64,000 nucleotides of DNA from positions 7,064,062 through 7,128,061 of the forward strand of contig NZ_CP037920.1 in the NCBI RefSeq assembly GCF_007748195.1, written 5' to 3'. Position 1 is the first letter of the stretch, and each line of letters begins with the position of its first letter. The notes beneath the pieces were generated by a model. It was not told where the DNA came from. It saw nothing but the letters and a program-made list of their open reading frames with translations, and did not search any database. This DNA is from Gimesia aquarii (lineage in GTDB: Bacteria > Planctomycetota > Planctomycetia > Planctomycetales > Planctomycetaceae). Shown one piece after another: positions 1 to 10,299 of this stretch. A program made the translations under genes and the position numbers.

Positions 1-3000
1 GTCTTTGTCCCAGCCGACATTATGCAGGATAAAATCGCGTTTCCAACCAGGTTTATCTGGTGCTGCTGATACTGCAAATCGTAACCGCATCTCATCGCCG
101 GCGCCCATGATCACCAGACGATTGTCAGCAGATTCCACTAAAGTTTTCACATCACCATAGCGTGTAAACCCCCCTTGCATCGGTGGCCACTGGATGTCTG
201 ACGACAGACTTTCATAATCATAACGTTCCGGGCCATTTCCAGGATGATTAATGGGAGTGGAAAACCCGCGATATTTCAATGTCGCTGATTCCAGCGGCAG
301 CACTCTCATCATAAATTCCGCTGATTCTTCGTCTACAGTGAAAAAAGCCTGATCCCAGTAGAATTCCATATTTGTATTAATTCGTACGCGATAATCGTTA
401 GTTAAGAACTGGTCTGCCAAATCAACGGCAATTGTTTTCGTCTTCCCGCCAGGAAATCCCATGAAGGGCATGACAGTTTTCCATTCGCCGTTCTCATCAG
501 GAACCGACAGAGACGGCGGCCGAGGCGACGGCATCGATGGATTTTCCGATAAAGCCAAGTTGATACCGGTATCTGTCGGATAAATCCAACCGGTCAGAAA
601 CAATTTCAACCGTGGTGGCGTCTTCGTATTCAGTACCGCTTCAGTATTCAGGTCCAGTTCCAGAAAATGATCCTCGGTCAGCCCCTGGCGGTACTTTTTG
701 TTGAACGTTTTCGCATATCTATCGTCGGCGTCTTTGATCTCAGATAGGACGTCATGGCCTTCATGATTAATTGCGGCCACTGGTGTTTGCGGATGCTGTA
801 CCGTATGAATGTCAACTTCAGCTATTTCAGGAGGACCTACCTTTTCATTCGTATAGATTTCCACATCTGATGGATGATAGACGGCCATCAGTTCTACCAT
901 GTCGAAGTAACCGGCTTCCCACAACTCTTCAGTGACCCGCAATTCATAGAAACCGTCTTTTTCTTTTAAACGGTCGCCATCAATTTTGAGAAATTCCCAG
1001 TCACGACAAGGGGCCACAATGCCTTTGCCAAACTGCAAGCCGATAGGCGCCGCCCAGAGCAGATCTGTATAAAAAGAAAACTGTTCGCCATCCCAGGTAT
1101 AGAGATAAGGACAAGATCCCATCAAAGTCTGCTTCTCATAAATTCGCTGATCGGTTTTCACATTGATAATATTTACAGGAATTCCATTAGTCCATAGGAC
1201 ACGAATCGCTTCAGCCACAGTTTGTTTACCAAGACCAAAATGTGTCGACTGCCCCGCTACAATTTGTGGCTGATAAATCGTACCACTCCGTAGTTCCAGC
1301 AAACTTCCAATTCCGTAATGATTCACACGACCACTGGCTGATTTGACTTCTCCTTTAACCTGTTCTGCTCGGAGTGAAATATCAAGCCAATGGTAATCAT
1401 TGCCTTTATTTTGCCTTTGAACGATTTGGTTTTCTGTAACGGCAATCACATCGAGGCTACCGTCCTGATTCAGATCGTACAGCAAGATTTTTTGAATCGG
1501 CTTGGGAAAAACGATCACTTGATCTTTCACATAGACAGTTTGACCTGCCTTCTGCTCAGCTGTTCCCAAACATAGCTGCAATCCATTAGGACTCGACGCC
1601 ACAACATCCAAAACTCCATCGTTATTTAAATCCCCTGTTAGTAATATTGTATTCTCAGCGTTGACAGGCTCTGACTCTTTGAGTGGCCGCACGCTGGCAA
1701 TCTGCACGCTTCCTGGCAGAGGTCGGTTCGTCTCTACCAACATCATCTGTGCTCTGGAAACGCCAATCAAATCCCATGAACCATTGCGATCAAAATCAAC
1801 CAGTCGACATTCCTCAAACTGATTAATGACTGACTCTTTTTCTTTTGCGTCAAATTGTCTCCAGCGAAATCGGCCATGGCGTAAATTTTCCAGATAGCCT
1901 GCCTGCTTCGATTCACGGCTGCATAAGATCAAATCAAGATCGACATCCCGATCCCAGTCAACACGTACAATAGAGGTCGCTGCCAGACTGTCAGGAGGTA
2001 ACTGAGAATTCATACTGATATCTTGAAAGGAAAAATCACCTCGATTTGACCAGAGTGATAATCCGCGAGAAGTCGAAGCCACCAGGTCCAGGTCACCATC
2101 ATGGTCGATGTCAGAAAAATTGACAGCCAGTACATCGCTTAATACTGCCAGATCATTCTTTTGCGCTTTCAGAACGAGTCTTCTTTTTCCTGTTTTAGAA
2201 TCCCATTGATTCTCGAAAACTTTGATTCCTGATTTCCCAGAAAGTACCAGATCCAAATCCGCATCGCGGGACGGCGACACCGGAAACAGTATTTGCTCTT
2301 TCTTTTCATTTGAAGCAGCCTGGTTTAACTGTTGCACGTCAGCATCCAAATCTACTGCGTGGACTTCTGAATAATCTCCGTTACTGGTTTGGTTCGCGAT
2401 GATTTCCCAAATCCCGGACTCATTCTGTGTAAACACGGAAACCTGCTCTGCACTCAGCAGAATCAAATCTGGCTTACCATCCAGATCGAAGTCAGCAATC
2501 TGTAAATCTCTGATATCAGGTGGTAGTTCCCTAGAAAATTTCAATGGATCAGGTTCAGCAAGTTCAACCGTTAATGGCTTTTGTCGTGCCGGCCACTCGA
2601 CAGCAGTATAAAATTCAGGTGGAAAATCATGTATCACAAACTCAAGCGGATTCTGCTCTACACGTCGTCGATCACTTTTGACCAAATCCTCTGCTATCAA
2701 CACATTTCTCAGAATTCGTGCGTTTCGAATCACAAGATTCCACTTTTGATCCCGAATCGCGGTCACTGAATCGTCGATCAGTTTGTTTAAATCCAGCCTT
2801 GTATGATCTTTGACACTGTCTGCCAATGGCCCAGCCAACTGTTTGACTTTCTCAAACACGGGAACAGCTTGTTCTGCTTTCTGACCTACCACAACTTGCA
2901 AATAATCGAGTGTCAGAAACAAATTATCCGATTGAAGTTCCCAGGCTTTTTCAAGTGAAGACTTTGCTTTCTTCTGCACCTCAGATTTTTGAATCTGTTT

Positions 3001-3516
3001 TTGTACCTCTGATAACTCATACCAGACGGCAGCATCTTCGGGATAATGTTGAATCGCACGTTGTAAAGCAGCTAAAGCCTGTTGAAGGTCACCCAGTGCC
3101 GTATAGATTCGTGCTGAGAGGATATAGCTAACACCAGAATCCGGAGCGATTTGAATTAATTGATTAACAGTGCTAATTGCCTGTTTAGCAAATTCCTGGT
3201 CGGCCTGTATTTTTTCGGGTGTCAGTTGTAATAAGCGGCAGATGGTTAAATTACGAAAGCCAATTACTTCCCTGGGGAGCTCTTCTGTCAAACGTTCCAG
3301 CAATGGATCACTTTCTGCATACTGTGCATTTTCCAGATAAGCAATGCCTTCATTTTTAAATCGCAGTAATTCATTCGCCTTTTCGTAGGAAATCAATTCC
3401 TTCGCGACTGGCCCCTGATTCAGCGGCGGCGCTTTGACGGTTATAAATACTGCGAACGCGATTAAAAACAGAATCACAGCCACTATGAACGCAAAATGTG
3501 ATGACCGAGACGGCAT
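1..3516 (-). CDS. TPR / FG-GAP (VCBS) / ASPIC-UnbV protein, 3' end off the window
   Basis: The frame stays open from an ATG at 3516 down to base 1, giving 1172 visible residues with no stop, so the C-terminus lies outside the window. Residues about 8-27 form one hydrophobic N-terminal helix (signal anchor or signal peptide). TPR-like helices follow to about residue 250. Then come FG-GAP/VCBS calcium-loop motifs such as DFDLDGKPDLILL, DIDHDGDLDLVAS and DLNNDGVLDVVAS, and an ASPIC/UnbV-type segment (GIGSLLELRSG ... THFGLGKQ). A long beta-rich C-terminal part ends in the visible HNVGWDKD. By family this is an exported, probably beta-propeller-bearing CRTAC1-like protein of unknown substrate. It is divergent from the J-like/LRR gene at 3714. 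Function beyond surface or periplasmic binding is not assigned. Confidence 0.88.
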   Translation of the reverse strand, partial: MPSRSSHFAFIVAVILFLIAFAVFITVKAPPLNQGPVAKELISYEKANELLRFKNEGIAYLENAQYAESDPLLERLTEELPREVIGFRNLTICRLLQLTPEKIQADQEFAKQAISTVNQLIQIAPDSGVSYILSARIYTALGDLQQALAALQRAIQHYPEDAAVWYELSEVQKQIQKSEVQKKAKSSLEKAWELQSDNLFLTLDYLQVVVGQKAEQAVPVFEKVKQLAGPLADSVKDHTRLDLNKLIDDSVTAIRDQKWNLVIRNARILRNVLIAEDLVKSDRRRVEQNPLEFVIHDFPPEFYTAVEWPARQKPLTVELAEPDPLKFSRELPPDIRDLQIADFDLDGKPDLILLSAEQVSVFTQNESGIWEIIANQTSNGDYSEVHAVDLDADVQQLNQAASNEKKEQILFPVSPSRDADLDLVLSGKSGIKVFENQWDSKTGKRRLVLKAQKNDLAVLSDVLAVNFSDIDHDGDLDLVASTSRGLSLWSNRGDFSFQDISMNSQLPPDSLAATSIVRVDWDRDVDLDLILCSRESKQAGYLENLRHGRFRWRQFDAKEKESVINQFEECRLVDFDRNGSWDLIGVSRAQMMLVETNRPLPGSVQIASVRPLKESEPVNAENTILLTGDLNNDGVLDVVASSPNGLQLCLGTAEQKAGQTVYVKDQVIVFPKPIQKILLYDLNQDGSLDVIAVTENQIVQRQNKGNDYHWLDISLRAEQVKGEVKSASGRVNHYGIGSLLELRSGTIYQPQIVAGQSTHFGLGKQTVAEAIRVLWTNGIPVNIINVKTDQRIYEKQTLMGSCPYLYTWDGEQFSFYTDLLWAAPIGLQFGKGIVAPCRDWEFLKIDGDRLKEKDGFYELRVTEELWEAGYFDMVELMAVYHPSDVEIYTNEKVGPPEIAEVDIHTVQHPQTPVAAINHEGHDVLSEIKDADDRYAKTFNKKYRQGLTEDHFLELDLNTEAVLNTKTPPRLKLFLTGWIYPTDTGINLALSENPSMPSPRPPSLSVPDENGEWKTVMPFMGFPGGKTKTIAVDLADQFLTNDYRVRINTNMEFYWDQAFFTVDEESAEFMMRVLPLESATLKYRGFSTPINHPGNGPERYDYESLSSDIQWPPMQGGFTRYGDVKTLVESADNRLVIMGAGDEMRLRFAVSAAPDKPGWKRDFILHNVGWDKD

Positions 3517-3713
3517 AGATAAACCTTTTTACAAAAAATGAAATCAAGAACGAACTTTGTCAAAGGATACACTTGCCACCAGCGGATGTCAGTCGACTCA
3601 CTATCACTTGATTGACTTGAATTCATACCAATCTTACAATAAAAAGATCACATTTGCACACATATACTTGATAATAATTTATCTTCAACGCAACACACAT
3701 TTGGAACTTTTAT

Positions 3714-5060
3714 ATGTCTTTTGACTCCTATCATAAATGGCTGGGTATCCCGCCGGAAAAACAGCCGCCCCATTACTATCAGTTGCTGGGAATTTCTGTG
3801 AATGAACAGGACTCAGAAGTCATTCAAACCGCAGCCCAGCGTCAACGATCTTCGATTGAAGATCATTTGCATGGTGCACATCACCGAGAAGCGACACAGC
3901 TGATTTATGAAATTGAAGAAGCGGAACTGACTCTGTTAAACCCCGAGCTTCGTGAAGATTATGACAAGCGAGTCAAGCTGGTCCTCAAACGGCAAAAAAG
4001 TAAGCAGCGTCTTCAAAACCTCGATCCCGATTCCAATAGGCCTGCCGGTGAAGGTAGTGGGTTAATGCCTCGATTCCTGGGAATCACATCTGTGATTCTG
4101 GTCGGATTTCTGATCATGGCTTACTTTGCTTATCAGCGCCCACGAACGGAAGAAGAGAAAAAGGTACTTCGTGCTCAACCCATCAGCATGAAAAAACAAC
4201 CTGCGCCTACTAAACCAACGGTGACTGAGAAAAAAGAAAATCCTGTTCCTACACCGGCTCCTATTGCGAAAACAGAAGCAGAGGCGATCACATGGATATT
4301 TTCTGTCGGTGGGAAAATCACAACGAAAGCAGGTCAAAATGTTGAGCGTGCCGCTGATTTACCACAAGCCCCTTTTGAGGTTACTTCAATCAATCTCATT
4401 AATTGTGACGTCACTGATGAGACGCTTCCCAATATTCTACCACTAACTTCCGTGCAGTCTTTAGTTCTCACTAGCACTAAAATCACAGATAAGAGTATTC
4501 CTGTCATCAATCAACTGAAGAATCTCCTTTTCCTTTTTGCTGCCGGGACGAATACAACTAATCAAGGATTCGCTCGATTAAGCAATCAGCTTAAGCTCAG
4601 AACATTACATATTAATAATAATTTGAGGCTTGACGATGAAGTTATTAAGACCGTCGTTCAATATCCACAATTAATGCGAGTTTCACTTGCTCAAACCTCG
4701 ATCACGGGTCGATCATTAGAGACAATGGCCAGTTTGAAAGATTTGATTGGTCTACAAATTCATCTGACTCAGATCGATGATAAAGGATTAGAACAACTCC
4801 AAGCCTTTCCAGAACTCAAGGATCTGCTCCTCGGAGGACCGTTAAATTCCGAACATGGAATTTTGAAGACACTTCTGTATTTCAAGGAGCTGAATGTTCT
4901 CTGGATCTTTGATGTTTCAATAACAGATACAGGCGCGAACAACTTAGCGACTATGACAAGTTTAAAAGAGCTTCGATTAATTCGTACTCAAATTTCAGAT
5001 GCAAACGTCAACCGTCTTAAAGCAGCACTCCCTGATACAAAAATCACTGTGGAAAAATGA
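3714..5060 (+). CDS. J-like domain / transmembrane / leucine-rich repeat protein
   Basis: 448 residues. Residues 1-90 resemble the planctomycete version of a J-domain (YYQLLGI, then a helical stretch ending LLNPELREDYDKR). The HPD tripeptide that makes a J-domain stimulate Hsp70 is not seen, so chaperone activity is doubtful. One membrane helix lies at about 117-138 (FLGITSVILVGFLIMAY). A Lys/Pro/Thr-rich linker follows, then leucine-rich repeats from about 200 to the end (for example LTSVQSLVLTSTKITDKSI and MTSLKELRLIRTQISDANV). The topology suggests a cytoplasmic J-like head with the repeats across the membrane. It stands alone, divergent from the gene on its left and convergent with the DUF1501 gene. 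The partner is unknown. Confidence 0.88.
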   Translation: MSFDSYHKWLGIPPEKQPPHYYQLLGISVNEQDSEVIQTAAQRQRSSIEDHLHGAHHREATQLIYEIEEAELTLLNPELREDYDKRVKLVLKRQKSKQRLQNLDPDSNRPAGEGSGLMPRFLGITSVILVGFLIMAYFAYQRPRTEEEKKVLRAQPISMKKQPAPTKPTVTEKKENPVPTPAPIAKTEAEAITWIFSVGGKITTKAGQNVERAADLPQAPFEVTSINLINCDVTDETLPNILPLTSVQSLVLTSTKITDKSIPVINQLKNLLFLFAAGTNTTNQGFARLSNQLKLRTLHINNNLRLDDEVIKTVVQYPQLMRVSLAQTSITGRSLETMASLKDLIGLQIHLTQIDDKGLEQLQAFPELKDLLLGGPLNSEHGILKTLLYFKELNVLWIFDVSITDTGANNLATMTSLKELRLIRTQISDANVNRLKAALPDTKITVEK

Positions 5061-5174
5061 TGGCTCCCTCAGAGAGCTACTGACGATAGACTGTGGACTG
5101 GTATTTAACCAACAGATACTCGAACGGCTTATCGTTTTTAAAACCGTTTGCATGCTAGACTAAAGTGAGTCTAC

Positions 5175-6500
5175 TTACCCGAAGAGTTCGCGCACGGGTT
5201 GCCCCATGTCGGTAATTGGAACAGGACGGTCGCCAGAATGTAGTTCCTCAGTAGGATCGATGCCCAGCGCACAATAAATGGTCGCGTGCAGATCGGGAAC
5301 TGAAACGGGACGAGAGACAATTGCTTCGCCGAGTTCGTTTGTCACACCGATCGTTTTTCCATTTTGTAAGCCACCGCCTGCCAATACCACGCTGAAAGCT
5401 TTGGACTGATGGCCACGGCCTCCACCCGAATCGAATTTCGCAGGACGACCAAACTCTGAAGCGACAACGATCAATGTTTTGTCGAGTAGCTTATGTTTCT
5501 CCAGGTCGAGTACCAATGACGACAGTGCAGAATCAAGCTCTTTAATCAACAAATGCTGATTGAGCTGGCCGTCGTTATGGGTATCCCAACCTGTACCATT
5601 TACAAAGTTCAGGTTATGAGAAACTTCGATAAAGCGAACTCCCGATTGAATCAACCGTCTCGACAACAGACAACGCTGTCCAAACTCGCCACCGTAGGAA
5701 GCGCGCAGGTCACTTTTTTCGTTTTCTAATTGAAACACTTTCATGAACTCGGGACCGGACAGACGAAGTGCTTCGGCGACAGATTCGTCATAATCCTGGA
5801 TCGTTTGTCCGCCGAAACTTTTCTGGCGATATTCGGCTCTTACCTTTGACAATAAGCGTTCTCGGCGATCCTGCCGACTCTGATTGACGCGTGCGGATCG
5901 AGTGAAGCCACTGGGACCGGCGGTCGTATCTGTCAGGTAGACATAACCGGCTTTACTTCCCAGGAAACCAGGGCCACGAGTCACGTTCGGATATCCAATC
6001 AAAACATAAGCAGGAGCATGCGGGCTCGCGGCTCCTCTCTGATGGGCGATCACCGAACCTACAGAAGGATAAGTGATTGTACCCGTAGTAGGCCGTCCTG
6101 TATGCATACGATTTGTGGCAGCCGCATGTTCGTCAATCACTTCATGATGTACGCTTCGGACAATGTTGAATCGATCTAGAATCGGCGCACATTTGGAAAG
6201 ATGCTCACAAACTTCAGTTCCCTGAATCGCTGTCGGAATCGGATCGTAATAGGAACCTGCCTTTTTCGCTTTCGGATCGCCTTTCCGTTTGGGATCCCAG
6301 GTATCAATGTGGCAGGAACCGCCACCCAGCCAGACCATAATACAATGCTCTGCTTTTCCGACAGGCATCGGCTGTTTCTTGACACTCGATTTCTCAGAGG
6401 CCAGAAGTTGTTGCCAGGGAGTCCCCAAAGCAGAGGCAGCCAAACCGGTGACAGATGCCTGACGCAAGAAATCACGGCGTGTTGAATGAAATTCGTTCAT
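5175..6500 (-). CDS. DUF1501 family protein with Tat signal
   Basis: 441 residues. The N-terminus carries a twin-arginine motif (STRRDFLRQASV) and an Ala-rich hydrophobic stretch, so folded export by Tat is expected. The body matches the DUF1501 family, which shares the alkaline-phosphatase/sulfatase-like fold: GGGSCHIDTWDPK near residue 60, GWDTHNDGQLNQH in the middle, and VVASEFGRPAKFDSGGGRGH near 350. It sits 57 bases downstream of the DUF1549/DUF1553 gene on the same strand, the standard arrangement in planctomycetes where the two are co-transcribed. The biochemical role of the pair has not been settled, so no substrate is given. Confidence 0.93.
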   Translation of the reverse strand: MNEFHSTRRDFLRQASVTGLAASALGTPWQQLLASEKSSVKKQPMPVGKAEHCIMVWLGGGSCHIDTWDPKRKGDPKAKKAGSYYDPIPTAIQGTEVCEHLSKCAPILDRFNIVRSVHHEVIDEHAAATNRMHTGRPTTGTITYPSVGSVIAHQRGAASPHAPAYVLIGYPNVTRGPGFLGSKAGYVYLTDTTAGPSGFTRSARVNQSRQDRRERLLSKVRAEYRQKSFGGQTIQDYDESVAEALRLSGPEFMKVFQLENEKSDLRASYGGEFGQRCLLSRRLIQSGVRFIEVSHNLNFVNGTGWDTHNDGQLNQHLLIKELDSALSSLVLDLEKHKLLDKTLIVVASEFGRPAKFDSGGGRGHQSKAFSVVLAGGGLQNGKTIGVTNELGEAIVSRPVSVPDLHATIYCALGIDPTEELHSGDRPVPITDMGQPVRELFG

Positions 6501-6557
6501 GATTCACTCTTAGTTTATAATTCTGATAAGGTATCGTAATTAAGTTAAGTCGAGAAG

Positions 6558-9500
6558 CTAAGGCACAAAGATAAATTCAGGAGAGTTTAAGAGTGCCCAA
6601 AGCATATCTTCATATCGATTTCGCCAGTCTTCTTTCAGACGCTGTGTAGGAGGGTCTCCTTTTTTCACTGCGGCCTGAAGTTCGACTTTAATTTCATTGG
6701 CGCGGGGGCTCAAATGATTTGACCAGCCGACCAGATTACGAGGTAACGGTTCAGGGCTGACTATTTTTGCATTGGGATTGACGCGCTCGGTATAACCAGA
6801 TTTGAGCAACTCAACAAACATCTGTAATTCATTGGTCGTTGGCTCACGTGTGAGTGTTTTTAAGACCGTCTGGTGAATCAACTTTTCTACAGGCTGATCC
6901 TGCAATGCCAATTCTGTAAAATCACTGTCATCTGAAAGGCGTGTGAAACGCTTCCCAACGATGCCATTTGCGAGAATCGCAGGCTGTAACGCCGTTGAGG
7001 TATACTCTCTGACGCTTGTCGGATTCTGTCGCGTATCCCGCCAACCGAACGTTTTCAGTAGCGTAATAAATGGCTGACCAAAGGGGAGTGCGAGGCTGGG
7101 ACGATCACGCTCGTTCGAAGGCGAGGTAAATTCCCAGGCACGACGAGGAGATCCCAAGTCAAGAGCGGTCGGGACACCCAATGCCCCATCAATGTCGATA
7201 CACATGCGTCCGGCATTTAAAGGCTTACCACAAATCGCAAACATCGAATCAACAATTTGTTCGGCTTGCATTCGACGTAAAACAGGAGATGCAAAATTGT
7301 AAGTTCCCTCCACAATGGATTCGACTTTGGTCGCATCAGTACTCACTTGCCGCTGGTAGAGATCCGATTCAAAGATCAGGCGTGCTAAATACTTTAAATC
7401 GTAGCCGTGGATGACGAATTGTTGTGACAGGTATTGAAGTAATTCCGGATGTGAAGGCTCCTGCCCATCCCAGTCATCAACGGGCTCGACCAGTCCCTGA
7501 CCGAGATATCGCTTCCAGACGCGGTTCACAATCACATTCGCAAAGCGATCGTTTTTAGGTGAAGTAATAATGGCCGCCAGTTGCTCACGTGTGTCTTTGG
7601 CAGAACGTAGATAGTTTTCAGGAAAACGTTCGGGATTGATCAATTCTCCAAACGTCCATTTGGGAGGAACCTGCTCTCCTGGCAACAAGGTCACTGAAAC
7701 GAGCATCGAATTTGACTTGGGATCAAACCCCGGAATCGAGCTGGTTTTAGGAACTCCTTGCGGCGTTCTCTTTAACATCGCCGCCAGACTGAAGAGATCG
7801 CGCTGTTTGAAATCATGAAAGGGAGCATCATGGCACCGCGCACATTTCATGTTTAACCCCAGAAAGGTTTGACCAATGATATGTGCTTTTGCCGCCATGG
7901 GAGCATCATTCTGTGAAGCCATTTCAAAACCGGCGGGACCACCGAAGTATTTACTGCCCTCCATCATCACCAGTTCGGTGAGGAAGCGATCGAAAGGTCT
8001 GTTATCGTAAAAGGATTCATGAATCCACCAGCGAAACGGTCCCGAGTTATTCAAAGTGGGTTTAATGACATTGGGGTTTTCAGCCAAAACATCCTGCCAA
8101 TATCCAACCCAGTTATCGGCCCAACCGGGATCATTGAGCAGACGCGTAATGGCATTTACACGCCGTGTTTCTGGTTTATCAGAGAGATATTCCTGAATCA
8201 ATTTTGGCGAAGGGACGGTTCCCGTTGTGTCGAGTGACAGTCGCCTCAGAAAGGCAAGATCATTTAGCTGTGGCGACTGAGCGACCTTCTCTCTAGCCAA
8301 ACGTTGATTGATGAAATGATCAACCTCATTGTTTGCCCGTAACCCGACGGTAGCCGCGGGTACTTTGGCTTGAGGTTGCTTCAGTACTTCCTCTCTGGCA
8401 AGCCGATGTCGCCAATCCCAGTATTTGTCTTCTTTGGTGGCCACTTTCTGTCGACGCTGTGCATTGATGGCGATCAGTGAGTGGCGGAACTTGCGTTCGA
8501 AGGGGACCCAGCTTTCATCAGTCAACCAGACTAACTCATCATCGTTTGAAAGTAATTGAAAGTCTTTTTCAAGATCACCGATGAAAATAGCCGTTTCGCC
8601 AAAATCAGCTCGATGACCGAAACCACCGACAAACATCTCAAACCGCACACGGTGTGACTTGCCGTCTCCAACGTACTCGATCACTTTTTCCTGATCGCCT
8701 CGATACAAGGGGCGAATATGAGGTGCCAAACTACGATCTACATCAAAGACACGACCGTGAGCACTACCGGAAATTTTATGGAATCCCGTCTCGGCAACTA
8801 ATTTATCGTCGATATAAAGTCGAGACGCGTTTCGCGCGCGTACCAGAATCCGCTTTTTTCCTTTAGGAATGGTCACATGCGACATCGCCCGAATTAAAAA
8901 CGGACCAGAACGATCCAACTTGATACCCCGACTGGAATACTTATTAGGTATATCAATCAGCGCAAAATGAGGTTGCGTGAATGATTCTGAAAAACGAGGC
9001 GGGCGGAAGGTCCATGATTTCCGATTGGGAACCCCTTCAAACACATCCACTTGAACTCGATCAGAGGGAACGCTGGTCCAATCGATGCGAGGCTTGGGAG
9101 TTACATACTGAAAGTGGGAAGCAATTTGTTTTGCTGATAAAGCAGTTCTATAAATGGCGACTTCATCCAGTCGTCCATGAAATGAACTGTTTGCTGACCC
9201 ACCTAATGAAGAACCGATCCAGAGTTCATCGTTATCGACAACGGGAGGCAAAGTTGTATCACCGCCCATATCCCACTTACCGGAAACAGTCTTACCATCA
9301 ACATACGCTTTCAGGCTTTTCTTTTTTCCGAACGTATAAGTTACAGCAACATGATGCCAGTTGCCTGAGCTGATCCCTGCACCTCTTGAAGTCCAACGAT
9401 GAAAGTTTGGCTTTTCATCTTTCTTTTTTGGATACCCACGAAACAAAAAGCTGATCTCAGACCCAGTGACTCTTAAGCCATAGTTTTGATTATCGCGTGC

Positions 9501-9998
9501 CATACCTGGTCGGTTAGTGCGACCTTTACCAATAATATAGTAATGACGACCTGACTGAGTGGATTCCATATTGACCCAGGCCTCTAATGTAATTGAATCG
9601 CCGGCGGTAAAATCGAGGACACTATTCTCACCCGGGTCAACAACGCGGAGAAACCCCTGGCCTGGCTTGAATTCTGCAGCCTGATTGTTTGACTGGAATA
9701 GAGGAAACTCAGAAGGTCTGGGACCTGTTGATGTCTCTACTTTATTGCCTTTCAACAATCCCGTCAGCGCTTGAGGTGACTGCTTTTTATCGTGATGACT
9801 CAGTGAAGTACTGGGAAATCCTGCCTTTGAACGTTGTTCGAAACTCCAATAAACCGACGGTTGATGCGAGAGTATCAAACCTCGATAACCGGTATGAGGT
9901 TTCTTTGCTTCTACTTCTGCAAAAGAGTAACTGGGAAGGAAAAGGAGCAAAAACACCAGAAAAGAAGGAGCACTCTTAATGGATACCAGAAATTTCAT
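6558..9998 (-). CDS. LamG / PA14-like / DUF1549 / DUF1553 secreted protein
   Basis: I start this at the ATG at 9998, which directly gives a signal peptide (MKFLVSIKSAPSFLVFLLLF ... SYSFA). The frame continues upstream to 10115 but that extension looks non-secretory. About 1146 residues. Order: signal peptide; LamG jellyroll (residues about 60-290, with ITLEAWVNMES and GRLDEVAIYRTALS); a PA14-like beta region; DUF1549 (from about NEVDHFINQRLAREKV, including a CARCHDAPFHDF CxxCH motif); DUF1553 (FANVIVNRVWKRYLGQGLVEP to the C-terminus). CxxCH could bind heme or metal, but this is inferred. It is first in an operon with the DUF1501 gene. The LamG module suggests polysaccharide or surface binding. 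Confidence 0.92.
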   Translation of the reverse strand: MKFLVSIKSAPSFLVFLLLFLPSYSFAEVEAKKPHTGYRGLILSHQPSVYWSFEQRSKAGFPSTSLSHHDKKQSPQALTGLLKGNKVETSTGPRPSEFPLFQSNNQAAEFKPGQGFLRVVDPGENSVLDFTAGDSITLEAWVNMESTQSGRHYYIIGKGRTNRPGMARDNQNYGLRVTGSEISFLFRGYPKKKDEKPNFHRWTSRGAGISSGNWHHVAVTYTFGKKKSLKAYVDGKTVSGKWDMGGDTTLPPVVDNDELWIGSSLGGSANSSFHGRLDEVAIYRTALSAKQIASHFQYVTPKPRIDWTSVPSDRVQVDVFEGVPNRKSWTFRPPRFSESFTQPHFALIDIPNKYSSRGIKLDRSGPFLIRAMSHVTIPKGKKRILVRARNASRLYIDDKLVAETGFHKISGSAHGRVFDVDRSLAPHIRPLYRGDQEKVIEYVGDGKSHRVRFEMFVGGFGHRADFGETAIFIGDLEKDFQLLSNDDELVWLTDESWVPFERKFRHSLIAINAQRRQKVATKEDKYWDWRHRLAREEVLKQPQAKVPAATVGLRANNEVDHFINQRLAREKVAQSPQLNDLAFLRRLSLDTTGTVPSPKLIQEYLSDKPETRRVNAITRLLNDPGWADNWVGYWQDVLAENPNVIKPTLNNSGPFRWWIHESFYDNRPFDRFLTELVMMEGSKYFGGPAGFEMASQNDAPMAAKAHIIGQTFLGLNMKCARCHDAPFHDFKQRDLFSLAAMLKRTPQGVPKTSSIPGFDPKSNSMLVSVTLLPGEQVPPKWTFGELINPERFPENYLRSAKDTREQLAAIITSPKNDRFANVIVNRVWKRYLGQGLVEPVDDWDGQEPSHPELLQYLSQQFVIHGYDLKYLARLIFESDLYQRQVSTDATKVESIVEGTYNFASPVLRRMQAEQIVDSMFAICGKPLNAGRMCIDIDGALGVPTALDLGSPRRAWEFTSPSNERDRPSLALPFGQPFITLLKTFGWRDTRQNPTSVREYTSTALQPAILANGIVGKRFTRLSDDSDFTELALQDQPVEKLIHQTVLKTLTREPTTNELQMFVELLKSGYTERVNPNAKIVSPEPLPRNLVGWSNHLSPRANEIKVELQAAVKKGDPPTQRLKEDWRNRYEDMLWALLNSPEFIFVP

Positions 9999-10299
9999 AA
10001 CAAGTAATTCCAGATAAACGGGTTCTCGGAAGAGAAACAACAGTGGGCGGGTTTTGTCGTAATCGAATAACAGAGAATTCCTGACCTGCAAACAAAACTG
10101 TACACAAGAGTACAATCTCTATTATAGATTACGATCTACCAGCATATACCGAACTGCACCATAATCTCACGCCAAATTATATCATGTTTGTCCAATTTGT
10201 GAATTTTTTGTGAGATCGGCGATCTTCTGGTATATAAAAGCAGCTTACTTCGACATCGCCAGTCTACTGATGGCACTGATATTGGGGATCATTCAAATC
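9999..10299. other. Divergent intergenic region upstream of the DUF1549 gene and the sigma factor
   Basis: About 300 bases between two divergent starts. It is AT-rich, with an ATTATAGAT-type stretch near 10120-10130 that could hold a -10 element. Frames extend into it from both sides (to 10115 on the minus strand, to 10210 on the plus strand), but those extensions do not look like protein family sequence. I see no repeat or RNA gene. Confidence 0.4.

Noticed and set aside
1390-3131. Several short plus-strand frames
   Set aside because: All are antisense to the left-edge TPR/FG-GAP gene, whose minus-strand frame is open throughout.
5085-5174. Terminator for the converging J-like/LRR and DUF1501 genes
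   Set aside because: Small stems (AACGG/CCGTT, TAGACT/AGTCTA) are short and have poor T-runs, so I did not call one.
8981-9373. 130-codon frame on the plus strand
   Set aside because: Antisense within the DUF1549/DUF1553 gene with no recognisable domain.
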